DNA of 64,000 bases from contig NC_134755.1 in the NCBI RefSeq assembly GCF_050436995.1, positions 2,171,001 through 2,235,000 on the forward strand. The letters run 5' to 3'. The notes beneath the pieces were generated by a model. That model was given only the letters and a program-made list of their open reading frames with translations. It made no database searches and had not been told where the DNA came from. This document shows positions 49,646 to 59,634 of the stretch, piece after piece. A program made the position numbers and the translations under genes. The first letter of the stretch is position 1; the number at the start of each line of letters is the position of its first letter. The DNA is from Anticarsia gemmatalis (lineage: Eukaryota > Arthropoda > Insecta > Lepidoptera > Erebidae).

Positions 49646-52600
49646 CTATTCGACGCTAACAGATGGTGAATTTTTAAGTTCTTTAAAGTCTTCAATAACA
49701 AATCTGATATTTGAAGGGTCCTTTTCGCAGATGAAATATTCTTTGTCTTCACAAACCGAATCACTTAATATTTTCATGCCATTTTTAATACGTAAATTCC
49801 CACAGTTATAATTTTGACGGATTCTCAATGTTTTGCTGTTATTATTTGAGTACCACTTGTCGAAAATCTGTTCCATACGCTCACCTGAAAATTAAACAAA
49901 AATAATTTATTTATGGTTATTTTTAATTTTTTGGTAAAAATACAACTCCCGAATTGCTTTTGTGTCGACTCGTCGGACTTTAAAAAACAACGGATACAAT
50001 AAAGTACAACCAGACCCGAAACAATTATTTGTAAATTGCACAAATAATTGTCCGGTGCGGGACAAACCCACGTCCTCCCGATGCGCTGGTAGTGGCGTGG
50101 CGACCACCTTAACCACTGCACCACGGTCAATTATATCTAGGTACTCGAAAGCCAGCTGTAGGTTATAGGTATAAAGTCACGTAGTCATGGTCCGATTCTT
50201 TTTTAATACTGTTAAAACTTGGCGTTTTATCGAATAATTTAATAGCTTTACTTACCACGAACGCTCAACCAGTCCTTCTTCTTACTAAACTGTCTCAAGC
50301 CGACCTGTATCCAAGTTCTGTTTTCACTAATATTAAACAAAGGTTCTATACTGTTCAATTCTTCTTCGTTATTTAGCACTAAGAGATACGCGTCTTCTGA
50401 AGCACAGGTCTCAAACGCATCGTTCCAACTCTTGAGCTCTTGATGCATTTTATAACAACTGCCTGTCGCATTTATGAACTTGTATTCTGGAAAAAAAAAT
50501 TGCATAAATACGTTACATATTTTTATATTGACTGCATCTGGTAGGTAGTGTATGCAAAAGTAGAGACATTTAATTATATCAGCTGTTATTCCCGAAGGAA
50601 GGTTTCCGAAGACGATGTGAGGATAGAGCAAAGTGGAGAAGAAAATAAGGAAGGCTAAGCCCACTACCATATGGGATTCAAGGCATGGAAGAGCGAGAAA
50701 GAAAGAACTTAGTACAGTAGAGAGCCCTGGCTAGCACTATTTATCTAAATTATGAATAGTTCAATGTAGGTCGGGGAAAAAGTTTTTTCGCGTTATAGTA
50801 TGTATGAACTTGTAATAAAATCTTTTCTCCACACAAAACAGCTCGATATTTGGGTACCTCACGAGCTCCCTGAAAGAAACCTAATGAACCGTGTACTCGT
50901 TTGTGATTCTTGATGCTAAAGAGATTTTATTACAAGTTCATACATACTATAATGCGAAAAGACTTTTTCCCTGACCTAATATTTGAAAAATAAAGAACCT
51001 GTATTAGAACCAGATTAACGTTCTTAATTCTAAATATCATGTATCTACTCTAGCCGTAACCATAATAATATGTACTAGTTTCTCTTCTAAGTTCTAAGTG
51101 TGAATGTATGTACGTTTATACCTGTATCAGTGGTTCCACAAACTGTATACTTGATATCTTCATATTTCTTGTAACACATAAAAGGCGCTTTGTTGTCACA
51201 TTGTGCTTCAACTATGCTGTCTTTGGTCATAACTGCACACCGACCGTTATTGACATCTAAGTTTCTAGTCATTCCAGACAAAGGCATGTCTTCAATCGGA
51301 ATATCTGAAAAAGAAATATATATTTTATTTTTTTCCAACTGTGTTAAAAGATACTTGTAAAACACCGAAAACCTCGCAGGACTAGATAGCTAAAATCTTG
51401 ATCTACAACGTTTGTTCTTAGTACAACTTTTCGAAATTTATTTGATTCTATTTTCGCACAAAATGTAATTCATTTATTCGTTTAGGATATATGTATTTAT
51501 ACAAGAAGTACCACTATCGACTACCGACAACCGGCTAGCTATCGTTCGAAAATGTGTTCAGCGCCTCTAACGGGCATAGTAGGTACTATTGTAGCAGTAC
51601 ATTTTAAATGTCAAACTCTCGATACTCAAAAGTACCTACCGGAAACGCGCTACTATCTGTAAAACAGAATCAACTGCATTATATTTAAATGATACTTACT
51701 ATCTATAGACTTATATTGAGGTCCTGGATAAAACATAGCACTAGTTCCGGTGTAGTAGAAGGTGATATTGCTATCAATTATCTCTGCAAGCATCGCAAAC
51801 CGTAGATCTAAGGTCGTAGGGGACGCCAGCATCGCACCTACGATAAATTATACATTAACATATACTATCACATTATCAGTATAAACAGGGTATGAAATAC
51901 ATCCGCCTTTGTCCAATAACAAAGTAAGATTATAAATGGGAATATACATTTATATATTGTCTCGGCTTCTTTAATTTTTTAGACCTTGCATGCCTAAAAT
52001 TTGTATAATACATTTATTGAGGGCATGCAAAGTCCTCAACCCGCACTTGGCCAGCGTGGTGGACTCAAGACCTAACCTCTCCCCCCTCGTTTGTGAGGAG
52101 ACCCATGCCCTGCAATGGGACAGTAAAGGGTTCAAAAAAAAATTACCCCGTGTCCCACTACTTTGCAAGGGTCTCCTCCTGAATGAGGAAGGGGTTAAGC
52201 CTTGAGTCCACCACACTATTGGAGTTGACGACTTTGCATGCCCTCATAAATGTATTAAACATATTTTAGACATGCAAGGTTTCATCACGAGCAAGTGGTA
52301 ATTAATTATTTCTGATACACACGTAACTTCTAAAGGTCATTGGTGTACTGCCTCGAGTTCGGACCATCGACCACTCACATGGGTGGAGCCAACTTTTACC
52401 GCACAGTAATGAGTATATTTACCGTCATTGTAACAGCGCTCATATGCTTCGGTCCACGTGGCGGCGTACTTATAAACTGCCAGCCAACCGTTGATTAATG
52501 GATTGTATTCATACTTGCTTTGCACGCAGCCTAGAAACAAATGAGAGTTATAAGCAAATAAATATTACAAGTGTTTAATTGTACACATACATAATATCAG

Positions 52601-52927
52601 GCCGTTTTTTCATTGGGGTAAACAGAAATCAGAGAACTTCTTCATAGTTCTTTTGCTTAATTTACAATCGTATCGTGTTATAACCCAGGTAACTGGGCTG
52701 TGAAGGTCGAATAGGCGGTCAATCCATGAGACTGGAAGCCAACTCCAATATACTTGGAAGGAAGGCTAGGCTGATTGAATGACGATAAAAATATTATGGT
52801 GCGATAATTCTTCGTATTATGCCAATGTTTAGGTAGAATGTCTGTCTGCTAGTTTAAATTATTAAGGTAAAAATTACTTACTTGTGCTAATCGCTATAAG
52901 AAAGACACAAATTACTTTTTCAAACAT
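49646..52927 (-). CDS. Secreted dual-CRD C-type lectin (immulectin-like), 6 exons, 314 aa
   Basis: Minus-strand exons: 52882-52927, 52423-52530, 51700-51837, 51122-51304, 50256-50486 and 49646-49884 (stop TAG 49646-49648). All five introns are phase 1 with GT...AG ends; the joined frame is open for 314 codons. Residues 1-15 are a hydrophobic signal peptide (MFEKVICVFLIAIST), so the product should be secreted. CRD1 spans about 29-143: GWLAVYKY, W41, C48 pairing C141, C120 pairing C133, FMCYKK at the end. CRD2 spans about 153-290: C153/C169 N-terminal pair, WNDAF, C186/C288, WIQVGL (217-222), C263/C280, FICEK. Tandem CRDs of this length and layout match lepidopteran immulectins, haemolymph pattern-recognition proteins (family knowledge). 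No EPN/QPD is present in either CRD: the expected positions read NLDVNNGRC and NNNSKTLRIRQNYNC. Calcium-dependent sugar binding may therefore be lost or altered (inference). C17 has no obvious partner. N-glycosylation sequons lie at N75, N164, N210, N214 and N250. Confidence 0.93.
49939..50127 (-). mobile_element. tRNA-derived SINE in lectin intron 5
   Basis: The tRNA-like head on the minus strand has a B-box-like stretch ('gtgcgggacaaaccc' on the plus strand) and 'ggcgtggcgaccacc'. The body has 'cagacccgaaacaattattt' and the tail 'tttgtgtcg'. Same family and orientation as 33571-33770. It lies inside intron 49885-50255, in the same sense as the gene. Confidence 0.8.
50766..50979 (+). mobile_element. 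Internally deleted mariner element in lectin intron 4
   Basis: Inverted ends read taggtcggggaaaaag... and ...tttttccctgaccta, homologous to the copy at 37947-38155. Internal sequence still encodes WVPHELPERNLMNRV followed soon by a stop. WVPHEL is a conserved transposase motif of mariner elements (family knowledge). About 214 bp, so non-autonomous. Confidence 0.8.
51511..51660. mobile_element. 'actatcgactaccgac' MITE-like fragment in lectin intron 3
   Basis: It shares 'actatcgactaccgacaacc', 'gcgcctcta.cgggc' and 'tttaaatgtcaaactctcg' with copies at 25309-25498 and 62870-63005. It lies inside intron 51305-51699. Confidence 0.65.
51984..52135 (+). mobile_element. tRNA-SINE 3' part in lectin intron 2, antisense
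   Basis: It contains 'gagggcatgcaaagtcctc', 'gccagcgtggtggactcaag' and 'gggacagtaaagggttc'. It is the partner of the opposite copy at 52140-52400, giving a tail-to-tail inverted pair within one intron. Confidence 0.8.
52140..52400 (-). mobile_element. tRNA-SINE, nearly full length, in lectin intron 2
   Basis: Read on the minus strand it runs from a degraded tRNA-like head (ccactcacatgggtgg region, box-B-like 'ggtccgaactcgagg') through 'catgcaaggtttcatcacg' to 'gtgtggtggactcaag' and 'agtgggacacgg'. The head end at about 52380-52400 abuts exon 2 (52423). Confidence 0.75.
52676..52800 (+). mobile_element. SINE tail in lectin intron 1
   Basis: It contains 'cccaggtaactgggctgtg', 'gagactggaagcca' and 'ggctaggctgattgaatga', the 3' region of the 5S-headed SINE family seen nearly complete at 44998-45280. 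It is antisense to the lectin transcript and lies within the intron 52531-52881. Confidence 0.7.
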
Positions 52928-52996
52928 TTTACACACGACGTAACGCCTAGGAATCTTAACAGTAAAATAATTCCCGGCAGTATGTTTATGTACATA

Positions 52997-53003
52997 ATAT
53001 ATA
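52997..53003 (-). promoter_or_regulatory. Candidate TATA box of the lectin gene
   Basis: The minus strand reads TATATAT about 70 bases upstream of the lectin ATG, at a suitable distance for a start site near 52970. Just downstream of it, at 52964-52975, the minus strand reads GGGAATTATTTT. This resembles an insect Rel/NF-kB site, but position 8 of the consensus is wrong, so it is weak. Expression data were not available. Confidence 0.45.
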
Positions 53004-53127
53004 AGAAAATTATCAATCATATCAATAGACCTTTAGCCTTATAATCAGCAGAGAAATACCCAAGCTGACATCACTGTGACATTACTAAGTAAATAATAAA
53101 CCGGTCAAGAGTCAGATTTTCGCACGA

Positions 53128-53371
53128 AGGGTTCCGTACCAAAAAATACGAAAAAAAATTCGTTTATTGTATGGGGACCCCTAAATATATGTTTTATTTT
53201 TAGTATTTGTTGTTATAGCGGCATCGGAAATACATCATTGTTGAAATTTTCAGCTTTCTAAGTATCACGTTTTATGAGATACAGCCTGGAGACAGACAGA
53301 CAGGCAGACAGCGGAGGCTTAGTAATAGCACAGTAAAAGAGTTCCGTTTTACCCTTTGGGTACGGAACCCT
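53128..53371. mobile_element. TIR element, AGGGTTCCGTACC ends
   Basis: Perfect 13-bp inverted ends AGGGTTCCGTACC (53128-53140) and GGTACGGAACCCT (53359-53371) bound 244 bp of non-coding sequence. I know similar short repeats from other arthropod genomes but cannot name the superfamily. Confidence 0.78.
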
Positions 53372-55138
53372 AAAAATAAATCCACTAGTCTGCGATAATT
53401 TTTAAAACGATTGAAAACATTTAAATGGGCTTTTACCAAAAATAAAAAGATTGTGACGTTGCATCATCACTCAACAATTATTTAAAATAACTTTTGAATG
53501 CAATGTTTTATTACGATATTTTCCTTCAACAAAAATGAAGACCGATCGAATCGAATTATAATTCGATAGATTTATTCCTTGATCATACTCTATTTTAAAT
53601 TATAACACGATTTTTCCATTAACTGTATCGACACAATGGTCTTCGTTTTCGAGTGTCGTGAGTAAGCCAGCTGGTGTAATTATATCTTATACATGTTAAA
53701 AGTCACAGAGCCCAAATTCTATGTGCAAGAGTTATGTCACGCATGCTATAGGGATTGCATGCGGAAACCATTTTCATTTAGCCCAAATTCAGGGAGCCTG
53801 AGTTCGGGAGATTTAATTTTAAGCTAGTCAGTTCTTTGGTCATGTTCGGGAAAACCCCGCATGCGTCCTATCGACTGCCATCAATCGCGTACTTTTATTA
53901 GTCGTTACTCTCTATTCGGGGTTTCCCCGTATGAGTTTTAACCTTTCACTGCACTTGTTGCAAGCGAATTATACTACTATTGATGATCTAATGATTATTG
54001 TAACTTATCACTGTCACATTATACGTATCTTCATAATGTCAAATAAACTCGTTGCGTTTGACTGTCTGTCTGTTTGTGTCTAATTATAAATACGGGTTTT
54101 ACATACACATAGGAAGAGTGTTTCACGAGGTAGTTAAAATTTTATGTAAATTATCTGAATTATGTTGATGATTGTTAGAGATAACAAAAATATGACCACC
54201 CGGTCCGCTTGTAAAGAATAACGTCTTTCCAAACTAAGGTAGAAACTAAACCGAACCGTGGATGCATTGTGGATAAGCCTGCGCTACTTCAAAGGACTTC
54301 ATCAACAATGTTCGTACAGTGTAGTGTACCGTGCTACTAAACTTCTCCCTGCTATGCAAAGGTATCTAAATAATCCACAACGCTCTGACACAAAGCGACG
54401 GAGCTCACAACCAAATCAAAGTTACAATTCAATTGTCAATTGACATCTTTGACACCTTCGTTAGTGTCAAAATTGTATGTAGAACCATGACGGTTCTTTT
54501 CAAGCATCTCTGTCGAAACATTCCTTCTAGGAATTTCTCGAATCCCAAACAAATATTCTATCAATGTCCAGAGATTATAACCAAACACTCCTGTTATAAA
54601 GTAAAAGTTTTTCATAAATTACCTTATCGAATGATCGATTCAGCCAAATCGATAATACCTAGACATTTTATAAGACTAGATACTGGTTTGATCAGTTATG
54701 TCATTAAAATGTAGTTTACAATATTCACGAGCGTTATAAACTTTATTTCCGTATCAAAATTCAACGCAAGTGAAACAGAATGCGTCGGCTAGTTAAGTAT
54801 AAAACTCAAGGCACATCGCTACGACGGCCACTCACATGAGCACGGCAGCATCTAACAAAGATGGTAATGCGTGCATAAATAGTTTCATCAGCATCTCAAA
54901 CAAAACGACACCGAAGGAAATGTTTCAAAGAGAAAATGTAGTTCATTTTACTCTTTGTACATCTGTCTTCTTTTAAAAAGACAAGTGCGATTTTCTGCAG
55001 ACGGTACGATCGAATCGCGAGCGTTTGACATTGAACAAAATAGTTCTTGTAAATGACGCTAGAGGCGCTAATCAGTTTTTCATACATAATTTGCCAATAT
55101 TGTTGTCAATATTATTAGGAGATCTAGAATAAGCAGAT
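53372..55138. other. No gene seen
   Basis: Open frames at 54258-54443 and 54433-54714 (93 codons) lack recognisable domains and good splice signals. 55045-55100 carries 'ctagaggcgctaatcag', shared with the MITE at 25309. Confidence 0.4.
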
Positions 55139-55252
55139 AATAAATTTAACCCGTAAATGTCCCACTGTTGGACAGGTTGAGGAGGGGTTAGACCTTGAGT
55201 TCACCACGCTAGCCAAGTGCATGTTGGGGACTTTGCAGACCTTCAGGAACTG
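55139..55252 (-). mobile_element. tRNA-SINE tail, left part of an interrupted copy
   Basis: 'aacccgtaaatgtcccactg', 'ggggttagaccttgagttc' and 'ggggactttgcagaccttc'. It continues after the insert at 55421. Confidence 0.75.
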
Positions 55253-55420
55253 TTTATTTATTTATTTATTTATTTATTAAGGACAACTTACAAAACATAC
55301 ACTAGTAAAAAGTTTACAAACATGTTTCACAATGTTAGCTTAGAGCTGTTTTACTTAAAAGTTAAGAAAAAAAAAAGTTAAAAGTTAAGTTAAGTTTTAC
55401 TGTTCTAAAGAAGTCTCAAG
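55253..55420 (-). mobile_element. LINE 3' tail with TAAA repeat inserted in a SINE
   Basis: On the minus strand it ends with (TAAA)n (plus-strand tttatttattta, 55253-55278). Short 'actgtt' direct repeats flank it. About 168 bp, non-coding; family unknown. Confidence 0.6.
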
Positions 55421-55612
55421 CATGCAAGGTTGCATCATGAATTCATGATGTTTTCCTTAACCGTTGGAACAAGTGACTTATAATATACATAAAACATCAA
55501 ATTATATTGGAAACGACATAGGTGTGTTGCCTCGGGTACGAACCCTCGACTGCTTGCGTGAGAGGCGCAACTTTAACCACTTGGCTAACCCTGCTCTACA
55601 TAATAGAATACC
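55421..55612 (-). mobile_element. tRNA-SINE head and body, right part of an interrupted copy
   Basis: 'gcatgcaaggttgcatcatg', 'ttttccttaaccgttggaac', and head 'gggtacgaaccctcgactgc' with 'ccacttggctaaccctgc'. The 92-codon plus open frame here is antisense SINE. Confidence 0.78.
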
Positions 55613-56059
55613 TACTAAAAAGGCCTCACTGTCCCACGCTCTCGCCTTCACTCATCCCTTAAACCAAACTCTAATAGATGTCGCCTCAAAATCTATTACT
55701 ACACGAAATATTAAGCGCGAAATAAATTCCGAAGCACTCTAGTGCTTGTTTGTGCGGTGCAATGTTTGGCGTTTGCCATATATGTGGCCATGTGCGGTCA
55801 CAAATCGCTTGTGGTTTTGGCACCGTACACTGACTCATAATACCCTATCTACTTACACAATTGATGCTTGCCGTTAAACAGTTTATTGGCATGCAGTTTG
55901 GGAACTGTTTCTTCTAGTTTTGAAATTATTTTATAGGCGTTAGTTTGAATTGGTATATGTTTATAACTGTAGTTCGTTTTTATCTGTAGTTATGTTGTTT
56001 ACATATTATATGTATTTGTTTTGTATGTTATCGTTCGTACAAGAAGAAGATACAAAAAT
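55613..56059. other. No gene seen
   Basis: AT-rich spacer between SINE copies. Confidence 0.45.
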
Positions 56060-56205
56060 AAAATAAATTTAACCCATTAATGTCCCACTGCTGGGCAAGG
56101 GTCACTCCCGTAATGAGGAGGGAGTTAGATTAGGTTCATGATATTTATTTCTAATAGACACATAGCTTTGAAAAGTCCTTGATGTGAATGTGATATAACA
56201 ATATA
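56060..56205 (-). mobile_element. tRNA-SINE, internally deleted
   Basis: Tail 'aacccattaatgtcccactg' joins to 'atttctaatagacacatagc', skipping most of the body. Confidence 0.7.
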
Positions 56206-56214
56206 TATATATTT

Positions 56215-56345
56215 TTTATTAACCTGTACAATGGGGCAGCATTGTTGGGCATAGGTCTCCCCCAAAATCTGGTCTATTTTTTTTGGGGGGCTTGGACCAT
56301 AAACCAACACGCTGGTCCAATGCGGGTTGGCGGGGACCCAGTGCC
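56215..56345 (-). mobile_element. LINE/SINE 3'-end repeat
   Basis: 'gtacaatggggcagcattg', 'gggcataggtctccccca' and 'acgctggtccaatgcggg' form a lepidopteran 3'-end repeat related to 11606-11735. Confidence 0.55.
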
Positions 56346-56639
56346 TTGTACGTTAGTCAACAGAGAGCACCGTGAACAGTGAGCTTGGCATGAGATCCTA
56401 ATACTATTGGATCCCTGACGCCCCATTATAACATACAAGATTTTAATTTGCTTGTCTGAGTGTCTTTTTGTATGCCCGGGGTAATCTATGTGAACATTTA
56501 TCTTTCAAGCCTCCTTCGACACAAACCTGATTATGCACAAAAAACAAAGCAGGCCGAGGCATAAGTTAGTCAAAATTATAACATGTTACTATGTAAGTCC
56601 CTGCTGAGCAAAGATCTTCTCTTGTAAAGTGAGAAAAAT

Positions 56640-56835
56640 AAAACCTGGGTCTTTCACACTCCAGTTCAACATAAAAAAAAACTATTTTAAAGTACTCTCA
56701 GGCATGCACGGTTCCATCACGATATTTTCTTTAACCGATAAAGCAAGTGATGTTTATTTATAATACATCCATAACTTTGTCTTTGGTGTATTGTTTAAGT
56801 TTTAAACCCTCTTTCACGTAAGCTAATAACTCTAT
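56640..56835 (-). mobile_element. tRNA-SINE head and body, diverged
   Basis: 'actctcaggcatgcacggtt', 'ccatcacgatattttcttta' and 'ccataactttgtctttgg', ending in an eroded head. Confidence 0.65.
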
Positions 56836-56842
56836 AATAATA

Positions 56843-57025
56843 CTAGCTCCCACCCGCGACTTTGTCTGCGTGGAAAGATTTCCCGTTTTGGTTTCAATCT
56901 AGGTTATAAAATAAACTGTGTATCAAATTTCATTTAAATCCATCCAGTCGTTATTACTTGAAAGAGTAACAAATATACATACATCTATCCTCACAAAGTA
57001 TCGCATTAATATTATTAGTAGGAGA
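56843..57025 (-). mobile_element. Non-autonomous Helitron, fourth family
   Basis: Minus-strand end '...cgcgggtgggagCTAG', internal 'aaatttcatttaaatccatc' on the plus strand, and the 5' side at 'attattagtaggaga'. A typical short Helitron, complete at both ends. Confidence 0.75.
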
Positions 57026-57340
57026 TTTTACGAAATTACTTTTCTTTTAAATCCCTGCGTATAATTCAAATTACAGCCAAACTTTTATTAACCGAGATAA
57101 ACAGTTTTATGATCTCAATAAATTTATTTTGATCCTTTTGTTTTGATGAATTGAATGTTTTTATTTATTACGATAACTGATTCAGTTGAAACTTGACGAA
57201 GATTGATATTGTCATCGTTTTTGTATTCAGCACATTTTTATTGCTGATATTTATAGGAAGATTATACGGATCTCTCTGATGACTGATTTATTGTCAAATA
57301 TTCGTGCCGCGCAGTTTTACTCGCACTTTTGACGATTAAT

Positions 57341-57600
57341 CCATACTAATAATTTAAATGCGAAAGTAACTCTGTCTGTCTGTCTGTCTGCTACTCAATC
57401 ACGTCTAAACTACTGAACCAATTTGCATGAAATTTGGTATGGAGATAGTTTAATACCCGAGAAAAGACAAAGGCTATATACCATCACGCTACGACCAAAA
57501 GGAGCAGAGTACCAGTAATTAATGTTACAAAAACCATAAATAACCAAAGTTACCATAATCTACGTTATTATACTATCTGTGTATAACAAATCTCATAAAA
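57341..57600 (+). mobile_element. Degenerate Helitron
   Basis: 'ccatactaataatttaaatg', 'gtaactctgtctgtctgtct', then 'gctatataccatcacgctac' and 'gaccaaaaggagcagagtac', the last part shared with the GTTT family. The 3' CTAG end is missing. Confidence 0.6.
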
Positions 57601-57967
57601 ATCTGTTCAGTATTTCTAGTGAAAAAGTAACAATCATATTATGTACATACATGTCATACATCCAACGATACAAACAAACAAACAAAAAAAATATTAGTAG
57701 GATGATACGTTGTGAAAATTATATAACTGATAATGCGTATTATATGCCATTACTACGATAAATATAAATTTTATTTATGTACACATTTAAAGACATATTG
57801 AAAGGGATACGGTTCGACCCCACGCCATACAAACTCATCGGAAATTATAATCAACAAACGTTAGCGATCGAATCTGATACCATTTATCTTGGCAGTCAAT
57901 TCACCCACGAGATACACATCCGATAATTATTATATATACCATCAACATCAAATAACATAAACATTAT

Positions 57968-58195
57968 CTTTGCTTATAATATAAAGCTGAAAGGTTTGTT
58001 TGTTAGAACGCGGTTTTCTCAGTAACTGCTGGTTCGAATTTAAAATATATTTTTTATGATGAGTAGTCTATTGATTGAGAAAGGCTTTAGACTAACCTCA
58101 TGCTAAGATTTAAAGGAATGGAGCAGCCATAAAAATGTCTCGAAACTTGGAAAACTGAAGTCTACGCGGACAACACACGGGTGGTTGCTACCTAG
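57968..58195 (+). mobile_element. Non-autonomous Helitron, diverged GTTT family
   Basis: 'ataatataaagctgaaaggt' start, 'aacgcggttttctcagtaac', and end 'cacgggtggttgctacCTAG' then T. It lies six bases from the next Helitron. Confidence 0.7.
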
Positions 58196-58201
58196 TCTAT
58201 A

Positions 58202-58466
58202 TCTATACTAATACAAATAGTATTAATATTATAAATAGGAATTTCTTTTTCATGAATTGCACACATTGACAAGCAAGCTGAAACAACAACTGAAATGCAT
58301 GATAGACCAAAGGACTGAATTTAAAAATTCTTTCTTCATTTCAATGCTACATTATCACTGATTAGTATCGACCATTTTAAAGATCTCTAAAGAGCTAAAA
58401 ATAGAGTTCCCTACTGAAAATACAATAATGTTTGTCCACCCGTGCAAAGACGGGTCGGGCAACTAG
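58202..58466 (+). mobile_element. Non-autonomous Helitron adjacent to another
   Basis: Starts TCTATACTAATAC, ends 'gcaaagacgggtcgggcaaCTAG' before T. Different interior from its neighbour. Confidence 0.7.
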
Positions 58467-59211
58467 TTCAATAAATAAAACGAAACTAAACGCTTCAGTT
58501 ATTAGTAGACGTCGGAAAAATAATTTTCCCGTCGGGGAAAGATATCGTTAGTAGAATTATCTGGAACACAATGAATCTTAATACGATGATGAATAGATAT
58601 TTCCCACGACATTTTGACCAGAGGTACTTGTCATAACGAATTATTAATTATCTTTTAAGGAAAAAAGTATCACTTTTACATCATTATGCGTATTACGAGT
58701 CCAGTCATTATTCATTGTGTGATAGGGGATTAGGAGCGTGACTGTCTTTATAATCTGTTCTAATTAACTTTTTTATTAATTGGTTTTTTGTTTGCGTATT
58801 GTAATGGACGATCGTAAGCTGTGGTAATACTGATCGGTATAATCAATGAAGTACTCCTCTTTGTGTACCCATGGTTTTAACATCTGAGCTATAGGAAACA
58901 ATAATAATTTAAGTGCTAAAATACTTGCAAACAGCTGTTAAGATAAGAAACTGAGTCTGTATTTAACTCTCTCTTTGCATTTTTAAATAAGTTCAGCCGT
59001 TACGGCGCTATAGAAGGATAAACAAACCAACACAAAATATTTATAAAAATCACACATTTCAATGCAATGCATGCATTTTCATTTGTCATTCAAGTGACGG
59101 TATATATAGTACAATTTAGTAGTTGTCGCCTTTCAGGTGACTTAAATATTTACCATAAGACAGAATATAAGTTTAAGTTTTAAATAAATTAAAAATGTAC
59201 CGTTTATTGGC
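58467..59211. other. No gene seen
   Basis: AT-rich spacer. Confidence 0.45.
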
Positions 59212-59214
59212 TAA

Positions 59215-59497
59215 GGGCGCGTTCCCACTATGTCGTAACGATTAATTTATCGTTGGACGGCTGTCATCTCTAGCTGTTCCCATCATAACGATTGTTTGTC
59301 GTCAAAATTTTTATCGTTAGTGACTGTTGTACCTAGCCGTCCCCACTGTCACGATAATCTGTCGTCACTGCAAAAAATGTCGTAGACGACAGTAAGTCGT
59401 GTCGTTCTGTATGTGAACACCTCCTTTTAAACATATAAGCCACGACACTTAAAACAACACGATTATATTCTGTCGTCACGACATAGGGAACGCGCCC
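59215..59497. mobile_element. PIF/Harbinger-like MITE with TAA duplication
   Basis: Inverted ends GGGCGCGTTCCC...GGGAACGCGCCC with TAA on both sides (59212-59214 and 59498-59500), the TWA target preference of PIF/Harbinger. The 283-bp interior repeats 'gtcgt' and 'cgataa' motifs in both orientations. Non-coding. Confidence 0.85.
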
Positions 59498-59634
59498 TAA
59501 CATTTACCTAGACGCAAGTTATATAATTTTTGGGATTCCAACACCACTATTCTTCATACTACCTGCCAAAACCCTGCCTTAAGCACTAAACGAACTGTTT
59601 AAGTATTTGGAAAGCAAGAAGCAAATATAGTTCG

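Noticed and set aside
50248..50670. Single long minus open frame (140 codons) as the lectin exon 5
   Set aside because: Only 50256-50486 is exon: an acceptor at 50486 and a donor at 50255 bound it. The N-terminal part of the open frame is intron.
52964..52975. Rel/NF-kB site in the lectin promoter
   Set aside because: GGGAATTATTTT departs from the consensus at a required pyrimidine and may lie within the transcribed leader; too weak to list as a site.
54433..54714. 93-codon plus-strand open frame
   Set aside because: No recognised domain, no splice or poly(A) context.
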